A stretch of DNA of 64,000 bases from an uncultured Alistipes sp. (lineage in GTDB: Bacteria > Bacteroidota > Bacteroidia > Bacteroidales > Rikenellaceae), in the NCBI GenBank assembly GCA_937911745.1, contig CALDPX010000041.1, positions 141,720 through 205,719 on the forward strand, in the 5' to 3' direction. The notes beneath the pieces were generated by a model. The model was given only the letters and a program-made list of their open reading frames with translations, did not search any database and had not been told where the DNA came from. The first letter of the stretch is position 1. Every line of letters begins with the position of its first letter. Positions 17,044-26,532 of the stretch are shown here, piece after piece. A program made the translations under genes and the position numbers.

Positions 17044-19173
17044 ATGAAGAGATTTGGAGTGCTGATGATGACTTTGGTGCTGGGTGTTTTTGCAATGAAT
17101 GCACAGCCCAAGTTTACCTATGCCGACATTGCTGCGGGCAGGTTTGCCCAGAAGAGTGTTGGCGGTCTTCGCTCTATGAAGGATGGCGAACACTACACCA
17201 TAAGGGAGAATGGCGGACTCTACCGCTGCTCCTATGTCAAGAGCGACAAGAAGGAGTTGCTGGTGGAGTTTGGGATTGTTGATGGCTCGGTTGATGACTA
17301 TACCTTCTCGCCCGACGAGAGCAAAATCCTCTTGCGTGTGAACTCGCGCCCTCTTTATCGTCGTTCGCATTACTCGCACTATGCGGTCTATGATTTGACG
17401 AGTGGCGAGTTGGTTGAGGTGGACGAGAGCGGTGATGTTCGCTATGCGCTCTTTTCGCCCGACGGCAAAAAGGTGGCTTACGTTAAGGATAACAACATCT
17501 ACCTTAGAGATTTGGAGCAGAACTTTACCTACCCCGTAACCGAGGATGGCAGTTGGAATCACATTATCAATGGTATGCCCGATTGGGTTTATGAGGAGGA
17601 GTGGGGTATTGACCACGCCTTCTGCTTCTCGCCCGATGGCAACTACATTGCGTTCCTCAAAAGCGATGAGAGCGAGGTTGAGGAGTTCGGCTTTATGAAG
17701 TTCCTTACGGGCACTCCCTACCCCGAACTTTTCAAGTACAAGTATCCTAAGGCAGGAGAGAAAAACTCCAAGGTGTCGCTCCACGTCTTCGACATCCGAG
17801 AGGGAGTGGCTCACAAGGTCAATCGCAAAGAGGGCGACCTCTATATTCCGTTCTTTGATTGGACCCCCGATGGTAGGCTCTACTACTTCGAGATTAACCG
17901 CTTGCAAAACCACCTCGATGTTATCCTTTGCGAGGGCGAGGAGCAGAGGGTTATCTACACCGAGAGCCACGAAAAGTATATCGACTACCTCTCGAACAGC
18001 ACCATAACCTTCCTCTCCGACTCGGATAGGTTCTTGGTGATGAGCGAGCGTAGCGGCTATAACCACCTCTACCTCTCGTCGCTCTCGAAGGGCGGATTGG
18101 TGCCCGTAACTGAGGGCGAGTGGAACGTAACGGAGGTTGTGTGTGCTACCGATAAGAAGATTTGGTACCTCTCGACCGAGGAGTCGCCTCTGCGTAGGGA
18201 ACTCTACTCGATTGGACTCAATGGCAAGGGCAAAAAACGCCTGTCGACCACCTCGGGTACCTACCGCATCGTGCCCAGCGCGGGATGTAAGTACTACATT
18301 TCCTACTTCTCGAATGCATCTACCCCCAATACCGTAACCCTCCACAAGGGCAATGGTAAACTGATTGATACGCTGGAAGCAAACACAGAACTGAAACGCT
18401 ACATTGCCGAGATAGGACTTCCCGAGAAGGAATTTTTCACATTTGTGACTCCTCGTGGCGATACGCTGAATGCGTATATCAAAAAACCGGCAGATTTCGA
18501 CCCCTCGGAGAAGTATCCCGTATTGCTTACGCAGTATAGTGGTCCCGGCTCGCAGGATGTGAGGGATAGATGGACCATTGATTGGGAGGATGCTCTGGTG
18601 CAGCACGGCTATATAGTGGTGGATTGCGATCCAAGGGGTACGGGCTTCCGCTCGGCAGATTTCAAGAAGAGCACCTACGGCATTATGGGTAGGCTCGAAA
18701 CCGAGGACCAGATTGCCTTTGCGGAGTATGTGAAGACACTGCCCTTTGTGGATGGCGAGAGGGTAGGCGTTTATGGTTGGAGTTACGGTGGCTTTATGGC
18801 TCTAAACTGCATCCTCAAAGGTGCCGACACCTTCAAGATGGCAATATCGGTGGCACCTGTTACATCGTGGCGTTACTACGACTCGGTCTATACCGAAAGG
18901 GTTAACGGTCTGCCTCAGACCAATGCTGAGGGTTATGACGAGCCTTCGCCCATTGGCTATGCCGCAAACCTCAAAGGTAAACTGCTGTTGATGCATGGTA
19001 CAGCTGACGACAATGTGCACATTCAGAACGCCTACGCTATGGTGCACGAGTTTGTTAAGGCCGGAAAACAGATTGATATGATGATTTATACCGATGATAA
19101 CCACTCAATGATGCCCTACGGAAAGGTAAATGTCAGGGAGAAAATGGTGGAGTATTGTTTGGAGAATTTGTAA
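17044..19173 (+). CDS. Secreted dipeptidyl peptidase IV-like serine peptidase (S9)
   Basis: Start MKRFGVLMMTLVLGVFAMNA, a signal peptide cut before QPKFTY; the upstream ATG at 17029 would sit almost at the transcription start. An N-terminal eight-bladed propeller (~30-450; repeats such as FSPDGKKVAYVKDNNIY, FSPDGNYIAFLKSDE) is followed by an alpha/beta hydrolase domain with the nucleophile GWSYGGF, Asp in GTADDNVH and His in DDNHSM. The family removes Xaa-Pro dipeptides (or tripeptides) from peptides in the periplasm of Bacteroidota, supporting peptide use as a nutrient. Probably co-transcribed with the TonB receptor 14 nt downstream, though the two need not work together. Confidence 0.92.
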   Translation: MKRFGVLMMTLVLGVFAMNAQPKFTYADIAAGRFAQKSVGGLRSMKDGEHYTIRENGGLYRCSYVKSDKKELLVEFGIVDGSVDDYTFSPDESKILLRVNSRPLYRRSHYSHYAVYDLTSGELVEVDESGDVRYALFSPDGKKVAYVKDNNIYLRDLEQNFTYPVTEDGSWNHIINGMPDWVYEEEWGIDHAFCFSPDGNYIAFLKSDESEVEEFGFMKFLTGTPYPELFKYKYPKAGEKNSKVSLHVFDIREGVAHKVNRKEGDLYIPFFDWTPDGRLYYFEINRLQNHLDVILCEGEEQRVIYTESHEKYIDYLSNSTITFLSDSDRFLVMSERSGYNHLYLSSLSKGGLVPVTEGEWNVTEVVCATDKKIWYLSTEESPLRRELYSIGLNGKGKKRLSTTSGTYRIVPSAGCKYYISYFSNASTPNTVTLHKGNGKLIDTLEANTELKRYIAEIGLPEKEFFTFVTPRGDTLNAYIKKPADFDPSEKYPVLLTQYSGPGSQDVRDRWTIDWEDALVQHGYIVVDCDPRGTGFRSADFKKSTYGIMGRLETEDQIAFAEYVKTLPFVDGERVGVYGWSYGGFMALNCILKGADTFKMAISVAPVTSWRYYDSVYTERVNGLPQTNAEGYDEPSPIGYAANLKGKLLLMHGTADDNVHIQNAYAMVHEFVKAGKQIDMMIYTDDNHSMMPYGKVNVREKMVEYCLENL

Positions 19174-19187
19174 TATAGAAAGAGTAT

Positions 19188-21494
19188 ATGAAGAGAAAAT
19201 TTTTCTTGTTGTGCGCTCTGCTTGTGGGCTTTGTGGCTGCGGGCGAGGCACAGAACATTAGAGGTGTTGTGCGTGATACAAATGGCGAGGTGCTGATTGG
19301 TGCGAGCGTCTATTGGGAGGGCACAACCGTAGGTACGGCTACCGATGTAGATGGTACCTATGAACTCTATCGTGTGAAGGGACACAACCGCCTTGTGGCA
19401 GCCTATCTTGGCTATGCCGACTCGGTGCAGGATATTGCAGAGGGTGTAAGGGAGGTTGATTTTACCCTCTCTAATGGCGTTGGCATCGAGGAAGTTGTAA
19501 TTGAGGGTGTGTCGAATAATAAAATCCGCCAGAGTAGTATGATGGTGGGCGAGAATATCAGCTTTGCGGGCTTGTGTAAGATGGCTTGCTGTAACTTGGC
19601 AGAGAGTTTCGAGAACTCGGCAGCCGTTACGGTGGGTTATAGCGATGCTGTGAGCGGTAGTCGCCAAATCAAGATGCTCGGTCTGGCAGGTACCTACACC
19701 CAAATCCTCGATGAGAACCGCCCCATAATGCGTGGTATTGGCTCGCCCTATGGTCTGAACTATACCCCAGGTATGTGGCTCAACTCGATTCAGGTGTCGA
19801 AGGGTATCGCCTCGGTTACGGCAGGTCACGAGGCTATGACAGGACAGATTAACCTCGAATACCGCAAACCTACCGACGAGGAGAAATTCTTCCTCAACCT
19901 CTACTTCGACAACGAACTCAAACCAGAGGTCAATATCGCAATGCCCTTTGCGTTTGATAAGGATAAAAGGCTGACAACCAACATCTTGTTGCACTATTCG
20001 GGCGACACTCAACCGATGGACCACAATGGTGACGGCTTCCGCGACCTGCCTATGGCTCAGCAGTTCAACATTGCCAACCGCTGGCTCTATCAGGCGACAA
20101 ATGGTATGCAGTGGCGTTGGGGTTGGAGGTTTGTGAACGAAAACCGCGTGGGTGGCGATATGGAGTACACTCCCGAACGCTACGACCAGATGGTAAGCGA
20201 GAAACAAATCTACGGCTCGGAGATTAAGAATAGGGGACTGAATGCCTACTTCAAGGTAGGTAAGCCCGTAGGTGCTGCTGTGTGGGATGACGAGGCTCAG
20301 GAGGAGAAACGTTCGAGTCTGGCTTTTGTGATGGATGTTGATGCGTTCAATATGGACTCTTACTTCGGTCTGAATACTTATCAGGGCAGTGAGGCGTCTA
20401 TGTGGGGCAACCTCTTCTATCAGCACTACTTCTCGGGTCGCTCCTCGCTGACTGCGGGTGGCTCGATGTGGACACGCATCATAGGCGAAGAGGTGTTGCA
20501 GATGGGGCAGAAGATCAAAAATGATGTAGAGATGTTGGAGCCCGGTTTGTTTGCCGAGTACACCTATGCCATTAAGGATAAATTCTCCATCGTAGCAGGT
20601 CTGAGGGGTGACTTGATGACAACTCCACTTGCCAATGGCGGCGTGGATGGCGATGGCGGTTTCGATAGTGAAATTCTGCTCACACCCCGTATGCACCTGC
20701 GTTATAACTTTACCGAACAGACCGTTTTGAGGGCTTCGGCAGGCTTTGGCTCGCGTAAGGTTATGCCCTTTACGGACAACATTTGGATGCTCGCAACGGG
20801 TCGCCAGATTGTAAATAACATTGAGGTTGGCAAGGATTTGGAGCAGGCGGCAACCTTTGGTGGTAGCCTTAGCCACACACTGAGCCTTGTGGGCTACAAC
20901 GATATGACTGTGAGTGTCGATTTCTTCCGCACACAATTCAGCAATACCGTCTATGCCGACCAGGAGTGGGCAGACGGCACCATCCGCCTCTACAATACCG
21001 ACCTCCCCTCGTGGGCAAATAACTACCAGATTGACGTGCAGTGGACCCCCTCGGAGGGTTTTGATATCTTTACCACATTCCGCTATACCGACTCGCGAGT
21101 GACACTCGAAAGAGATGGCAGCGAGATGCTCGTAGATCGCCCGCTGGTTGGTAAGTTCAAAGGGCTTGTGAATGTGCAGTATGCAACCAAGTTCCGCCGC
21201 TGGGTGTTTGACTTTACAGCACAGCTCAATGGTCCTATGAGGTTGCCCGCATTGGATGGCAATATCGCCGCTGCGGAGTACTCGCCCGTCTATCCGATGT
21301 TCTACGGTCAGGTGAGCCACCGAGTGGGGCAGTGGGATATCTATGTGGGTTGCGAGAATATCCTCAACTATATGCAGATGGACCCCATTGTGGGCATCGA
21401 CACCCCCTTCTCGCCCGACTTCAACTCCTCGGTGGTTTGGGGTCCTCTGATGGGACGCAAATTCTATATCGGCGCAAGGTTTAACCTCTACTAA
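19188..21494 (+). CDS. TonB-dependent receptor, probable metal-uptake type
   Basis: 768 residues: signal peptide ending at GEAQ, a carboxypeptidase-regulatory-like domain (~24-95: IRGVVRDTNGEVLIGASVYW), a plug (~100-240, with KMLGLAGTYTQILDENRP and the ring GIASVTAGHEAMTGQINLEY) and a beta barrel ending in ARFNLY with the usual C-terminal aromatic. The plug holds a Cys cluster C130, C134, C135 (LCKMACCNLAESFE), unusual for receptors and fitting a bound metal. The next gene encodes an HMA protein, so copper or another soft metal is the most likely substrate; this is inference. No SusD partner is present. Confidence 0.85.
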   Translation: MKRKFFLLCALLVGFVAAGEAQNIRGVVRDTNGEVLIGASVYWEGTTVGTATDVDGTYELYRVKGHNRLVAAYLGYADSVQDIAEGVREVDFTLSNGVGIEEVVIEGVSNNKIRQSSMMVGENISFAGLCKMACCNLAESFENSAAVTVGYSDAVSGSRQIKMLGLAGTYTQILDENRPIMRGIGSPYGLNYTPGMWLNSIQVSKGIASVTAGHEAMTGQINLEYRKPTDEEKFFLNLYFDNELKPEVNIAMPFAFDKDKRLTTNILLHYSGDTQPMDHNGDGFRDLPMAQQFNIANRWLYQATNGMQWRWGWRFVNENRVGGDMEYTPERYDQMVSEKQIYGSEIKNRGLNAYFKVGKPVGAAVWDDEAQEEKRSSLAFVMDVDAFNMDSYFGLNTYQGSEASMWGNLFYQHYFSGRSSLTAGGSMWTRIIGEEVLQMGQKIKNDVEMLEPGLFAEYTYAIKDKFSIVAGLRGDLMTTPLANGGVDGDGGFDSEILLTPRMHLRYNFTEQTVLRASAGFGSRKVMPFTDNIWMLATGRQIVNNIEVGKDLEQAATFGGSLSHTLSLVGYNDMTVSVDFFRTQFSNTVYADQEWADGTIRLYNTDLPSWANNYQIDVQWTPSEGFDIFTTFRYTDSRVTLERDGSEMLVDRPLVGKFKGLVNVQYATKFRRWVFDFTAQLNGPMRLPALDGNIAAAEYSPVYPMFYGQVSHRVGQWDIYVGCENILNYMQMDPIVGIDTPFSPDFNSSVVWGPLMGRKFYIGARFNLY

Positions 21495-21531
21495 TAGAAC
21501 GAATTATAACTAAAAATAACACCAATTTACT

Positions 21532-21942
21532 ATGAAGAAAATTTTAATTCTCATGCTGGCTCTCACGCTGGGCGTTGGCGCATCTTCCGCACAGGAGAAA
21601 ACACAGGAAAAGAGCGAAACCGTAACCTTCCAGACCGACCTCGACTGCGAGAACTGCGCAAAGAAAATTCTCAACGTCATTCCCTTCAAGAAGGGCGTTA
21701 AGGATTGCGTTGTGGATGTTGCTACCAAGACCGTAGAGGTTACTTTCGATCCCCGAAAGACCGATGCTGCAAAGTTGGAGGCTGAACTCAAAAAAATAGA
21801 CGTAAACGTAGTGAAACCAAGTGAGTGCAATGGCACTTGTGCAGGTGCTTGTGTTGGCGAGCATACCAAAAATGACGCTTGCTGTGATGGTCACGACCAC
21901 AATCACAATCACGACCACGCAGGGCACAATCACACACACTAA
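21532..21942 (+). CDS. Periplasmic HMA-domain metal-binding protein with His-rich tail
   Basis: 136 residues: signal peptide (MKKILILMLALTLGVGASSA), one heavy-metal-associated domain with the metal pair C39-E-N-C42 in LDCENCAKK, a linker with several Cys (ECNGTCAGACVGE, NDACC), and a tail of alternating His/Asp/Asn. Both the CxxC and the tail can bind Cu(I), Zn or Ni. It lies 37 nt after the TonB receptor; I infer that it hands metal over or buffers it in the periplasm. Confidence 0.85.
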   Translation: MKKILILMLALTLGVGASSAQEKTQEKSETVTFQTDLDCENCAKKILNVIPFKKGVKDCVVDVATKTVEVTFDPRKTDAAKLEAELKKIDVNVVKPSECNGTCAGACVGEHTKNDACCDGHDHNHNHDHAGHNHTH

Positions 21943-21957
21943 TAACACGCAAAAAGT

Positions 21958-22923
21958 ATGAAAAAAGCGATTGTAATGTGTCTGGCAGCCGCTATGGTGA
22001 TGTCCGTTTCGTGCGCTCCCAAGGAGTCTGCAACGCCCAAGGTTTATATGACTACCGACATCTCGCCCGAAGGGCTTGTGAGAGTCTATGAGGCTTTGGG
22101 TGTTGATTTCGAGGGTAAGGTTGCGGTTAAAATCTCCACCGGCGAGCGTGGCGGTCACAACTTCCTAAGGGCTGACCTTATCAAAGACCTTGTGCAGAAG
22201 GTTGATGGTACTATCGTGGAGTGCAATGTGGCATACCCGGGTACCCGCTACTCCACCGAGGAGCATTGGAACACCATTAAGGCTCACGGCTTCTACGACA
22301 TTGCTCCTTGCGACATTATGGACGAAGAGGGCGAGATGCGTATTGCCGTACAGGATACCACTCACATCAAATTCAACATCGTGGGCGACCATCTCGACAA
22401 CTACGATTGGATGCTCAATCTCGCACACTTCAAAGGTCACGCAATGGGTGGCTTTGGCGGTGTGCTGAAAAACCAATCCATTGGCGTGGCTTCGTCCAAT
22501 GGTAAGGCTTATATCCACTCGGCAGGCAAGGTGGAGACCAAAGAGGAACTTTGGGCAGGTATCGGTCAGACCGAGCAGGACCACTTCTTGGAGGCTATGG
22601 CTGCTGCGGCTCAGTCTATCCACGAGTACTATGGCGGCAAGATGGTATATATCAATGTGATGAACAACCTCTCGGTAGACTGCGACTGCAATGCGCACCC
22701 CGCAGACCCCGAGATGGGAGATATCGGTATCTTGGCATCCTTGGACCCCGTAGCCCTCGACCAGGCTTGCGTGGATTTGGTCTTTGAGTACCCTTCGAGC
22801 GAGGGCGATGACGCTGCTGCACTCATCGAGCGCATCAACTCGCGCCACGGTGTACACATCATCGAGCACGCCGAGAAAATCGGTCTTGGCTCACGCACCT
22901 ATGAACTTGTGAGCATAGACTAA
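21958..22923 (+). CDS. DUF362 lipoprotein
   Basis: 321 residues with lipobox MSVSCA. The body follows DUF362: KVAVKISTGERGGHNFLRADLI, AYPGTRYSTEEHW, LDNYDWMLNLAHFKGHAMGGFGGVLKNQSIG, and DIGILASLDPVALDQACVDLV. Ferredoxin-type CxxCxxC motifs seen in many DUF362 proteins are absent; a CDCNAHP segment may bind metal. Only 15 nt after the HMA gene, so it joins the TonB-HMA set. The role of DUF362 is not established; membrane-tethered and envelope-facing. Confidence 0.8.
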   Translation: MKKAIVMCLAAAMVMSVSCAPKESATPKVYMTTDISPEGLVRVYEALGVDFEGKVAVKISTGERGGHNFLRADLIKDLVQKVDGTIVECNVAYPGTRYSTEEHWNTIKAHGFYDIAPCDIMDEEGEMRIAVQDTTHIKFNIVGDHLDNYDWMLNLAHFKGHAMGGFGGVLKNQSIGVASSNGKAYIHSAGKVETKEELWAGIGQTEQDHFLEAMAAAAQSIHEYYGGKMVYINVMNNLSVDCDCNAHPADPEMGDIGILASLDPVALDQACVDLVFEYPSSEGDDAAALIERINSRHGVHIIEHAEKIGLGSRTYELVSID

Positions 22924-22949
22924 GTATGATGTTTCGAGATAACTCCCAA

Positions 22950-22983
22950 GAAGTCCCCCTTTTCCAAAGGGGGATTTAGGAGG
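22950..22983. repeat. CCCCCTTTTCCAAAGGGGG hairpin repeat
   Basis: TCCCCCTTTTCC / AAAGGGGGATT forms a compact hairpin followed by TAGGAGGAA. It looks like a REP-type intergenic element downstream of the DUF362 gene and may double as its terminator. Confidence 0.45.
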
Positions 22984-23013
22984 AATGTAAAAATAGGAGC
23001 TGATTATTCGGCT

Positions 23014-23051
23014 CCACAAAAAAAGAGAGAACTTTGGTTCTCTCTTTTTTT
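23014..23051 (-). terminator. tmRNA terminator
   Basis: GAGAGAAC / GTTCTCTC with a 4-nt TTTG loop is flanked by A- and T-runs that extend the stem. On the minus strand it directly follows the tmRNA 3' end. Confidence 0.8.
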
Positions 23052-23455
23052 TGTGGAGCTGGGGGGAGTCGAACCCCCGTCCAAACAGTCTGCCTGAAAG
23101 CTTTCTACACGCTTAGCCACCGCTTAATCCTCCTACTGCAACCCGGTGAGTGGCAACCAAATCACAGTCCCAGTCCCTAAATTTTCGCCCTACGGTCAGA
23201 ACCTCCCGCGGGCTATCTTCTCATTGATGATACTCCGTATGCAATGCCGACAAGAAGCGGGTCGGCTCTGCGGAGTACTCGTCCTCGCACCAGCCTTGGG
23301 CGCGTGGATTAAGCCAATTAACTCGGTTAATTAGGCAGCGAGTGCGTAGCTATTATTGCCATTTAATTGTTCGAGCGTTGAGATTAACGAGCCCCCACAC
23401 AAAGCTCGGCGTGCTTACCTACCTGCATGTCCTGCTGTCAAAACCGGTCAACCCC
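23052..23455 (-). ncRNA. ssrA: tmRNA
   Basis: The tRNA-like ends are clear on the minus strand: 5' GGGGTTGACCGGTTTTGACA pairs (GGGGTTG) with the 3' CAGCTCC, and the T-arm is GGGGGTTCGACTCCCCC. CCA is not encoded. The tag frame is GGC AAT AAT AGC TAC GCA CTC GCT GCC TAA (23360 to 23331), giving GNNSYALAA, close to the GENNYALAA-type tags of Bacteroidales; resuming at GGC is inferred from that likeness. With SmpB it frees stalled ribosomes and marks the product for proteolysis. Confidence 0.95.
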
Positions 23456-23471
23456 ATGTAGTAAGCGACTA

Positions 23472-23503
23472 CAAAGATAATGCAAAATTCAAAAATGACA
23501 AAA
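23472..23503 (-). promoter_or_regulatory. Promoter of tmRNA
   Basis: On the minus strand TTTG (about 23503-23500) and TATCTTTG (23479-23472) are spaced about 20 nt, with the -7 box 17 nt before the mature 5' end, allowing a short RNase P-removed leader. Confidence 0.55.
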
Positions 23504-23723
23504 CCCTCTATGGTCTAAAATGCTACCGTTCATCAGAGTGGATAAGTTTGCTCTGCTCTTATGTCCTCGCATTTGCCAAAATTCAAATAAACTTTTTTTG
23601 TTTCTTGCCCGAGAACTTTGCCCGTTATTATCAATTCTCGCCAAACAGAGCCTCTATTATGCTGTCCATTCTGTAATAATTGTCCCAAGAGGAGATTGGT
23701 GGTAAAAAATGTTGTTCTAAACT

Positions 23724-23754
23724 TTTGAATTTCCGCGAGAAATTCCTATCTTTG
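23724..23754 (+). promoter_or_regulatory. Promoter of the ftsE-like gene
   Basis: TTTG at 23724-23727 and TATCTTTG at 23747-23754, spaced 19 nt; a near-consensus Bacteroidota promoter 26 nt before the ATG. Confidence 0.75.
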
Positions 23755-23779
23755 TTTGTTTTTAGAGCATTATTTCACG

Positions 23780-24508
23780 ATGGCAAACAAGAGCGTAATA
23801 AGACTTGAAGGTGTGACTGTCTATCAGCCCGAAGATGAGTTCGGAAACCTCTCTTTTCGCAATGCTCAACAGGTGCTTGCAGATGTCACTTTGACAGTAT
23901 CGGAAGGCGAGATGGTGTACTTTATTGGCAAGGTTGGAAGTGGTAAATCATCGCTTCTGAAAGTACTCTATGCCGAGTTGCCTCTCTTGGAGGGTAAAGG
24001 GGAGATTGCAGGTTTCGATTTGGGCTCGCTCCGTCGTAGGGATATTCCTCGTTTGCGACGCTCTATGGGCATTGTTTTTCAGGACTACCGCCTTTTACGC
24101 GACAGAAATGTCTATGAGAACCTTCGCTTTGTGATGAGGGCGACGGGATGGAAGAAGGAGGCTGATATTGCTGAACGAATAGAGGAATTGTTGAAACTCG
24201 TGGGGCTTTCCAATAAGGAGTATAAGATGCCTCACGAACTCTCGGGAGGCGAGCAGCAGAGGCTTGTTATTGCGAGGGCGTTGGTTAACAGTCCTAAAAT
24301 TATTTTGGCAGATGAGCCTACGGGTAATCTGGATCACAAGTCGGCCAACGACGTGATGCTACTTTTTAGGGAGATTGCGGCAAGTGGTTGTGCGGTGGTT
24401 ATGGCTACTCATAACATCCAACTCGCAGATAAATATCCTGCCAGAACTCTTATGTTCAAAAAAGGGCGGATTCAGGAGGTGGATTTGAGGGCGGCTCTTG
24501 GAAGGTAG
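23780..24508 (+). CDS. ftsE: FtsE-like ABC transporter ATPase
   Basis: Start ATG 23780 (MANKSVIRLEG). A complete ABC ATPase: Walker A GKVGSGKSS, Q-loop VFQDYRLL, signature LSGGEQQR, Walker B IILADEPTGNLD and switch His in ATHN. The sequence around the Q-loop (GIVFQDYRLLRDRNVYENL) and the ~240-residue length are those of FtsE, which with FtsX signals to cell-wall hydrolases at the septum. No ftsX is adjacent. A LolD-type or other export ATPase is possible but less likely. Confidence 0.8.
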   Translation: MANKSVIRLEGVTVYQPEDEFGNLSFRNAQQVLADVTLTVSEGEMVYFIGKVGSGKSSLLKVLYAELPLLEGKGEIAGFDLGSLRRRDIPRLRRSMGIVFQDYRLLRDRNVYENLRFVMRATGWKKEADIAERIEELLKLVGLSNKEYKMPHELSGGEQQRLVIARALVNSPKIILADEPTGNLDHKSANDVMLLFREIAASGCAVVMATHNIQLADKYPARTLMFKKGRIQEVDLRAALGR

Positions 24509-24565
24509 AGGTGTGCGATTAAAAGAGAGAGTAAGAGAAGAAAAATAGAAACAAAAAATCAAACA

Positions 24566-26530
24566 ATGGAAAACTTGGAACAACAGAAGGTGGCTGTCGA
24601 ACAGCGTGAGGAGTATTCGGCGTCGAGTATTCAGGTGCTCGAAGGTCTTGAAGCGGTACGCAAACGCCCTGCAATGTACATTGGTGACATTGGTGAGAGG
24701 GGTTTGCATCACCTTGTATATGAGGTGGTGGATAACTCCATAGATGAGGCGTTGGCTGGCTATTGTAAGGATATTAGGGTTACAATCAACGAGGATAATT
24801 CTATAACCGTCGAGGATGATGGTCGCGGTATTCCTGTGGATATACACGAGCAGGAGGGAAAATCTGCGTTGGAGGTTGTGCTTACAGTACTCCACGCAGG
24901 TGGTAAGTTCTCGAAAGACTCCTATAAGGTCTCGGGTGGTCTGCATGGCGTTGGTGTGTCGTGTGTGAATGCTCTGTCTACTGAACTTGTTGCTACGGTG
25001 CATCGTGATGGCAAAATCCACCAGATGACCTTCTCGCGCGGTGCTGCTACGTCGGAATTGAAGGTTATTGGTACTACTGATCGCACGGGTACCACAGTTC
25101 GCTTTAAGCCCGATGGAGATATTTTCACCACCACCGAGTATCGCTATGAGATTTTGGCTGCTCGCCTGAGGGAACTTGCGTTCCTCAACAAGGGTGTTAA
25201 TCTCGACCTTACGGACCGTAGGGAGAAAGATGAGAATGGAGAGTATATTCACGAACACTTCTATTCGGAAAATGGTCTGAAAGGTTTTGTGGAGTACCTC
25301 GATGAGAGTCGTGGTCAAAAGATTATAGACGATATTATCTACATTGACACCGAGCGTAATGGCACTCCTGTGGAGGTTGCAATGCAGTATAATGATAGTT
25401 TTTCGGAGAATGTCCACTCCTATGTGAATAATATCAACACCATTGAGGGTGGTACGCACCTGACAGGTTTCCGTAGGGCTCTTACGCGCACGATGAAGAA
25501 ATATGCCGAAGAGAATGGTATGCTCTCGAAGGTTAAGTTCGACATATCGGGTGATGATTTTCGCGAGGGTCTGACGGCTGTGGTGTCGGTGAAGGTTGCT
25601 GAGCCTCAGTTCGAGGGACAGACTAAGACTAAACTTGGTAATGATGAGGTTGCAGCGGCTGTGGATGGAGCTATATCGCAGGCTCTGACAAACTACCTCG
25701 AAGAGCACCCCAAGGATGCAAAGGCTATCGTAGATAAGGTTATCCTCGCAGCAACCGCACGCCACGCTGCACGCCACGCAAGGGAACTCGTACAGCGTAA
25801 GACTGTGCTTTCGGGCTCGGGACTTCCCGGTAAACTTGCTGATTGCGCAACACGCGACCGCTCGAAAGCGGAGATTTTCTTCGTTGAGGGTGACTCGGCA
25901 GGCGGTACTGCAAAGCAGGGGCGTAACCGCGAATTCCAGGCTATTATGCCTCTGAGAGGTAAGATTCTCAACATTGAGAAGGTGCAGGAACACCGTATGT
26001 GGGAGAATCAGGAGATAAAGAATATGTTTACCGCTTTGGGTGTGTCGATTGGTACTGAGGAAGATAGCAATGCTCTGAATATGGAGAAGTTGCGTTATGA
26101 TAAGATTATTATCATGACCGATGCGGATGTGGACGGAAGCCACATTGCAACGCTTATGTTGACCTTCTTCTTCCGCAAGATGAAACCCCTCATTGAGCAG
26201 GGACACGTTTATATCGCGATGCCACCCTTGTATCTCGTCAAGAAGGACAATGTTAAACACTATTGCTGGACTGATGAGGAGAGAGCGCAGATAACTGCCG
26301 AACTCGGTACTAAGGGCGTGACCGTGCAACGCTATAAAGGTCTTGGTGAGATGAATGAACATCAGTTGTGGGAGACCACTATGGATCCTGCAACCCGCAT
26401 CTTAAAGCAGGTAACCATCGAGAACGCTGCTGAGGCAGACCGTATCTTCTCTATGCTTATGGGCGATGAGGTAGGTCCTCGCCGTGAGTTTATAGAGAAG
26501 CACGCGAAGTATGCTAATATCGACGCTTAA
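24566..26530 (+). CDS. gyrB: DNA gyrase subunit B
   Basis: 654 residues with all type IIA parts: GHKL ATPase (VVDNSIDEALAG, EDDGRGIPVD, VSGGLHGVGVSCVNALS), transducer with QTKTKLGN, TOPRIM with EGDSAGGTAKQGR, PLRGKILN and DADVDGSHI, and the C-terminal QRYKGLGEMN and ATRILKQV...DEVGPRREFIE blocks. No large insert in the TOPRIM region, so about 650 residues is as expected. With GyrA it introduces negative supercoils. The gene stands alone, not next to dnaA, recF or gyrA. Confidence 0.97.
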   Translation: MENLEQQKVAVEQREEYSASSIQVLEGLEAVRKRPAMYIGDIGERGLHHLVYEVVDNSIDEALAGYCKDIRVTINEDNSITVEDDGRGIPVDIHEQEGKSALEVVLTVLHAGGKFSKDSYKVSGGLHGVGVSCVNALSTELVATVHRDGKIHQMTFSRGAATSELKVIGTTDRTGTTVRFKPDGDIFTTTEYRYEILAARLRELAFLNKGVNLDLTDRREKDENGEYIHEHFYSENGLKGFVEYLDESRGQKIIDDIIYIDTERNGTPVEVAMQYNDSFSENVHSYVNNINTIEGGTHLTGFRRALTRTMKKYAEENGMLSKVKFDISGDDFREGLTAVVSVKVAEPQFEGQTKTKLGNDEVAAAVDGAISQALTNYLEEHPKDAKAIVDKVILAATARHAARHARELVQRKTVLSGSGLPGKLADCATRDRSKAEIFFVEGDSAGGTAKQGRNREFQAIMPLRGKILNIEKVQEHRMWENQEIKNMFTALGVSIGTEEDSNALNMEKLRYDKIIIMTDADVDGSHIATLMLTFFFRKMKPLIEQGHVYIAMPPLYLVKKDNVKHYCWTDEERAQITAELGTKGVTVQRYKGLGEMNEHQLWETTMDPATRILKQVTIENAAEADRIFSMLMGDEVGPRREFIEKHAKYANIDA

Positions 26531-26532
26531 TA

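Noticed and set aside
16978..18606. 542-codon open frame opposite the dipeptidyl peptidase gene
   Set aside because: Shadow of the S9 peptidase gene on the other strand; no start context or known motif.
19116..21320. 734-codon open frame opposite the TonB receptor
   Set aside because: It lies wholly antisense to a receptor with clear domains; long antisense frames here follow from codon bias. Its product is rich in His/Cys/Thr with no recognisable domain.
22950..23050. Insertion sequence remnant near tmRNA
   Set aside because: Only hairpins are present; no transposase frame or terminal inverted repeats with target duplication.
24359..26362. 667-codon open frame opposite gyrB
   Set aside because: Antisense to a fully conserved gyrB; no domains and an unnatural composition.
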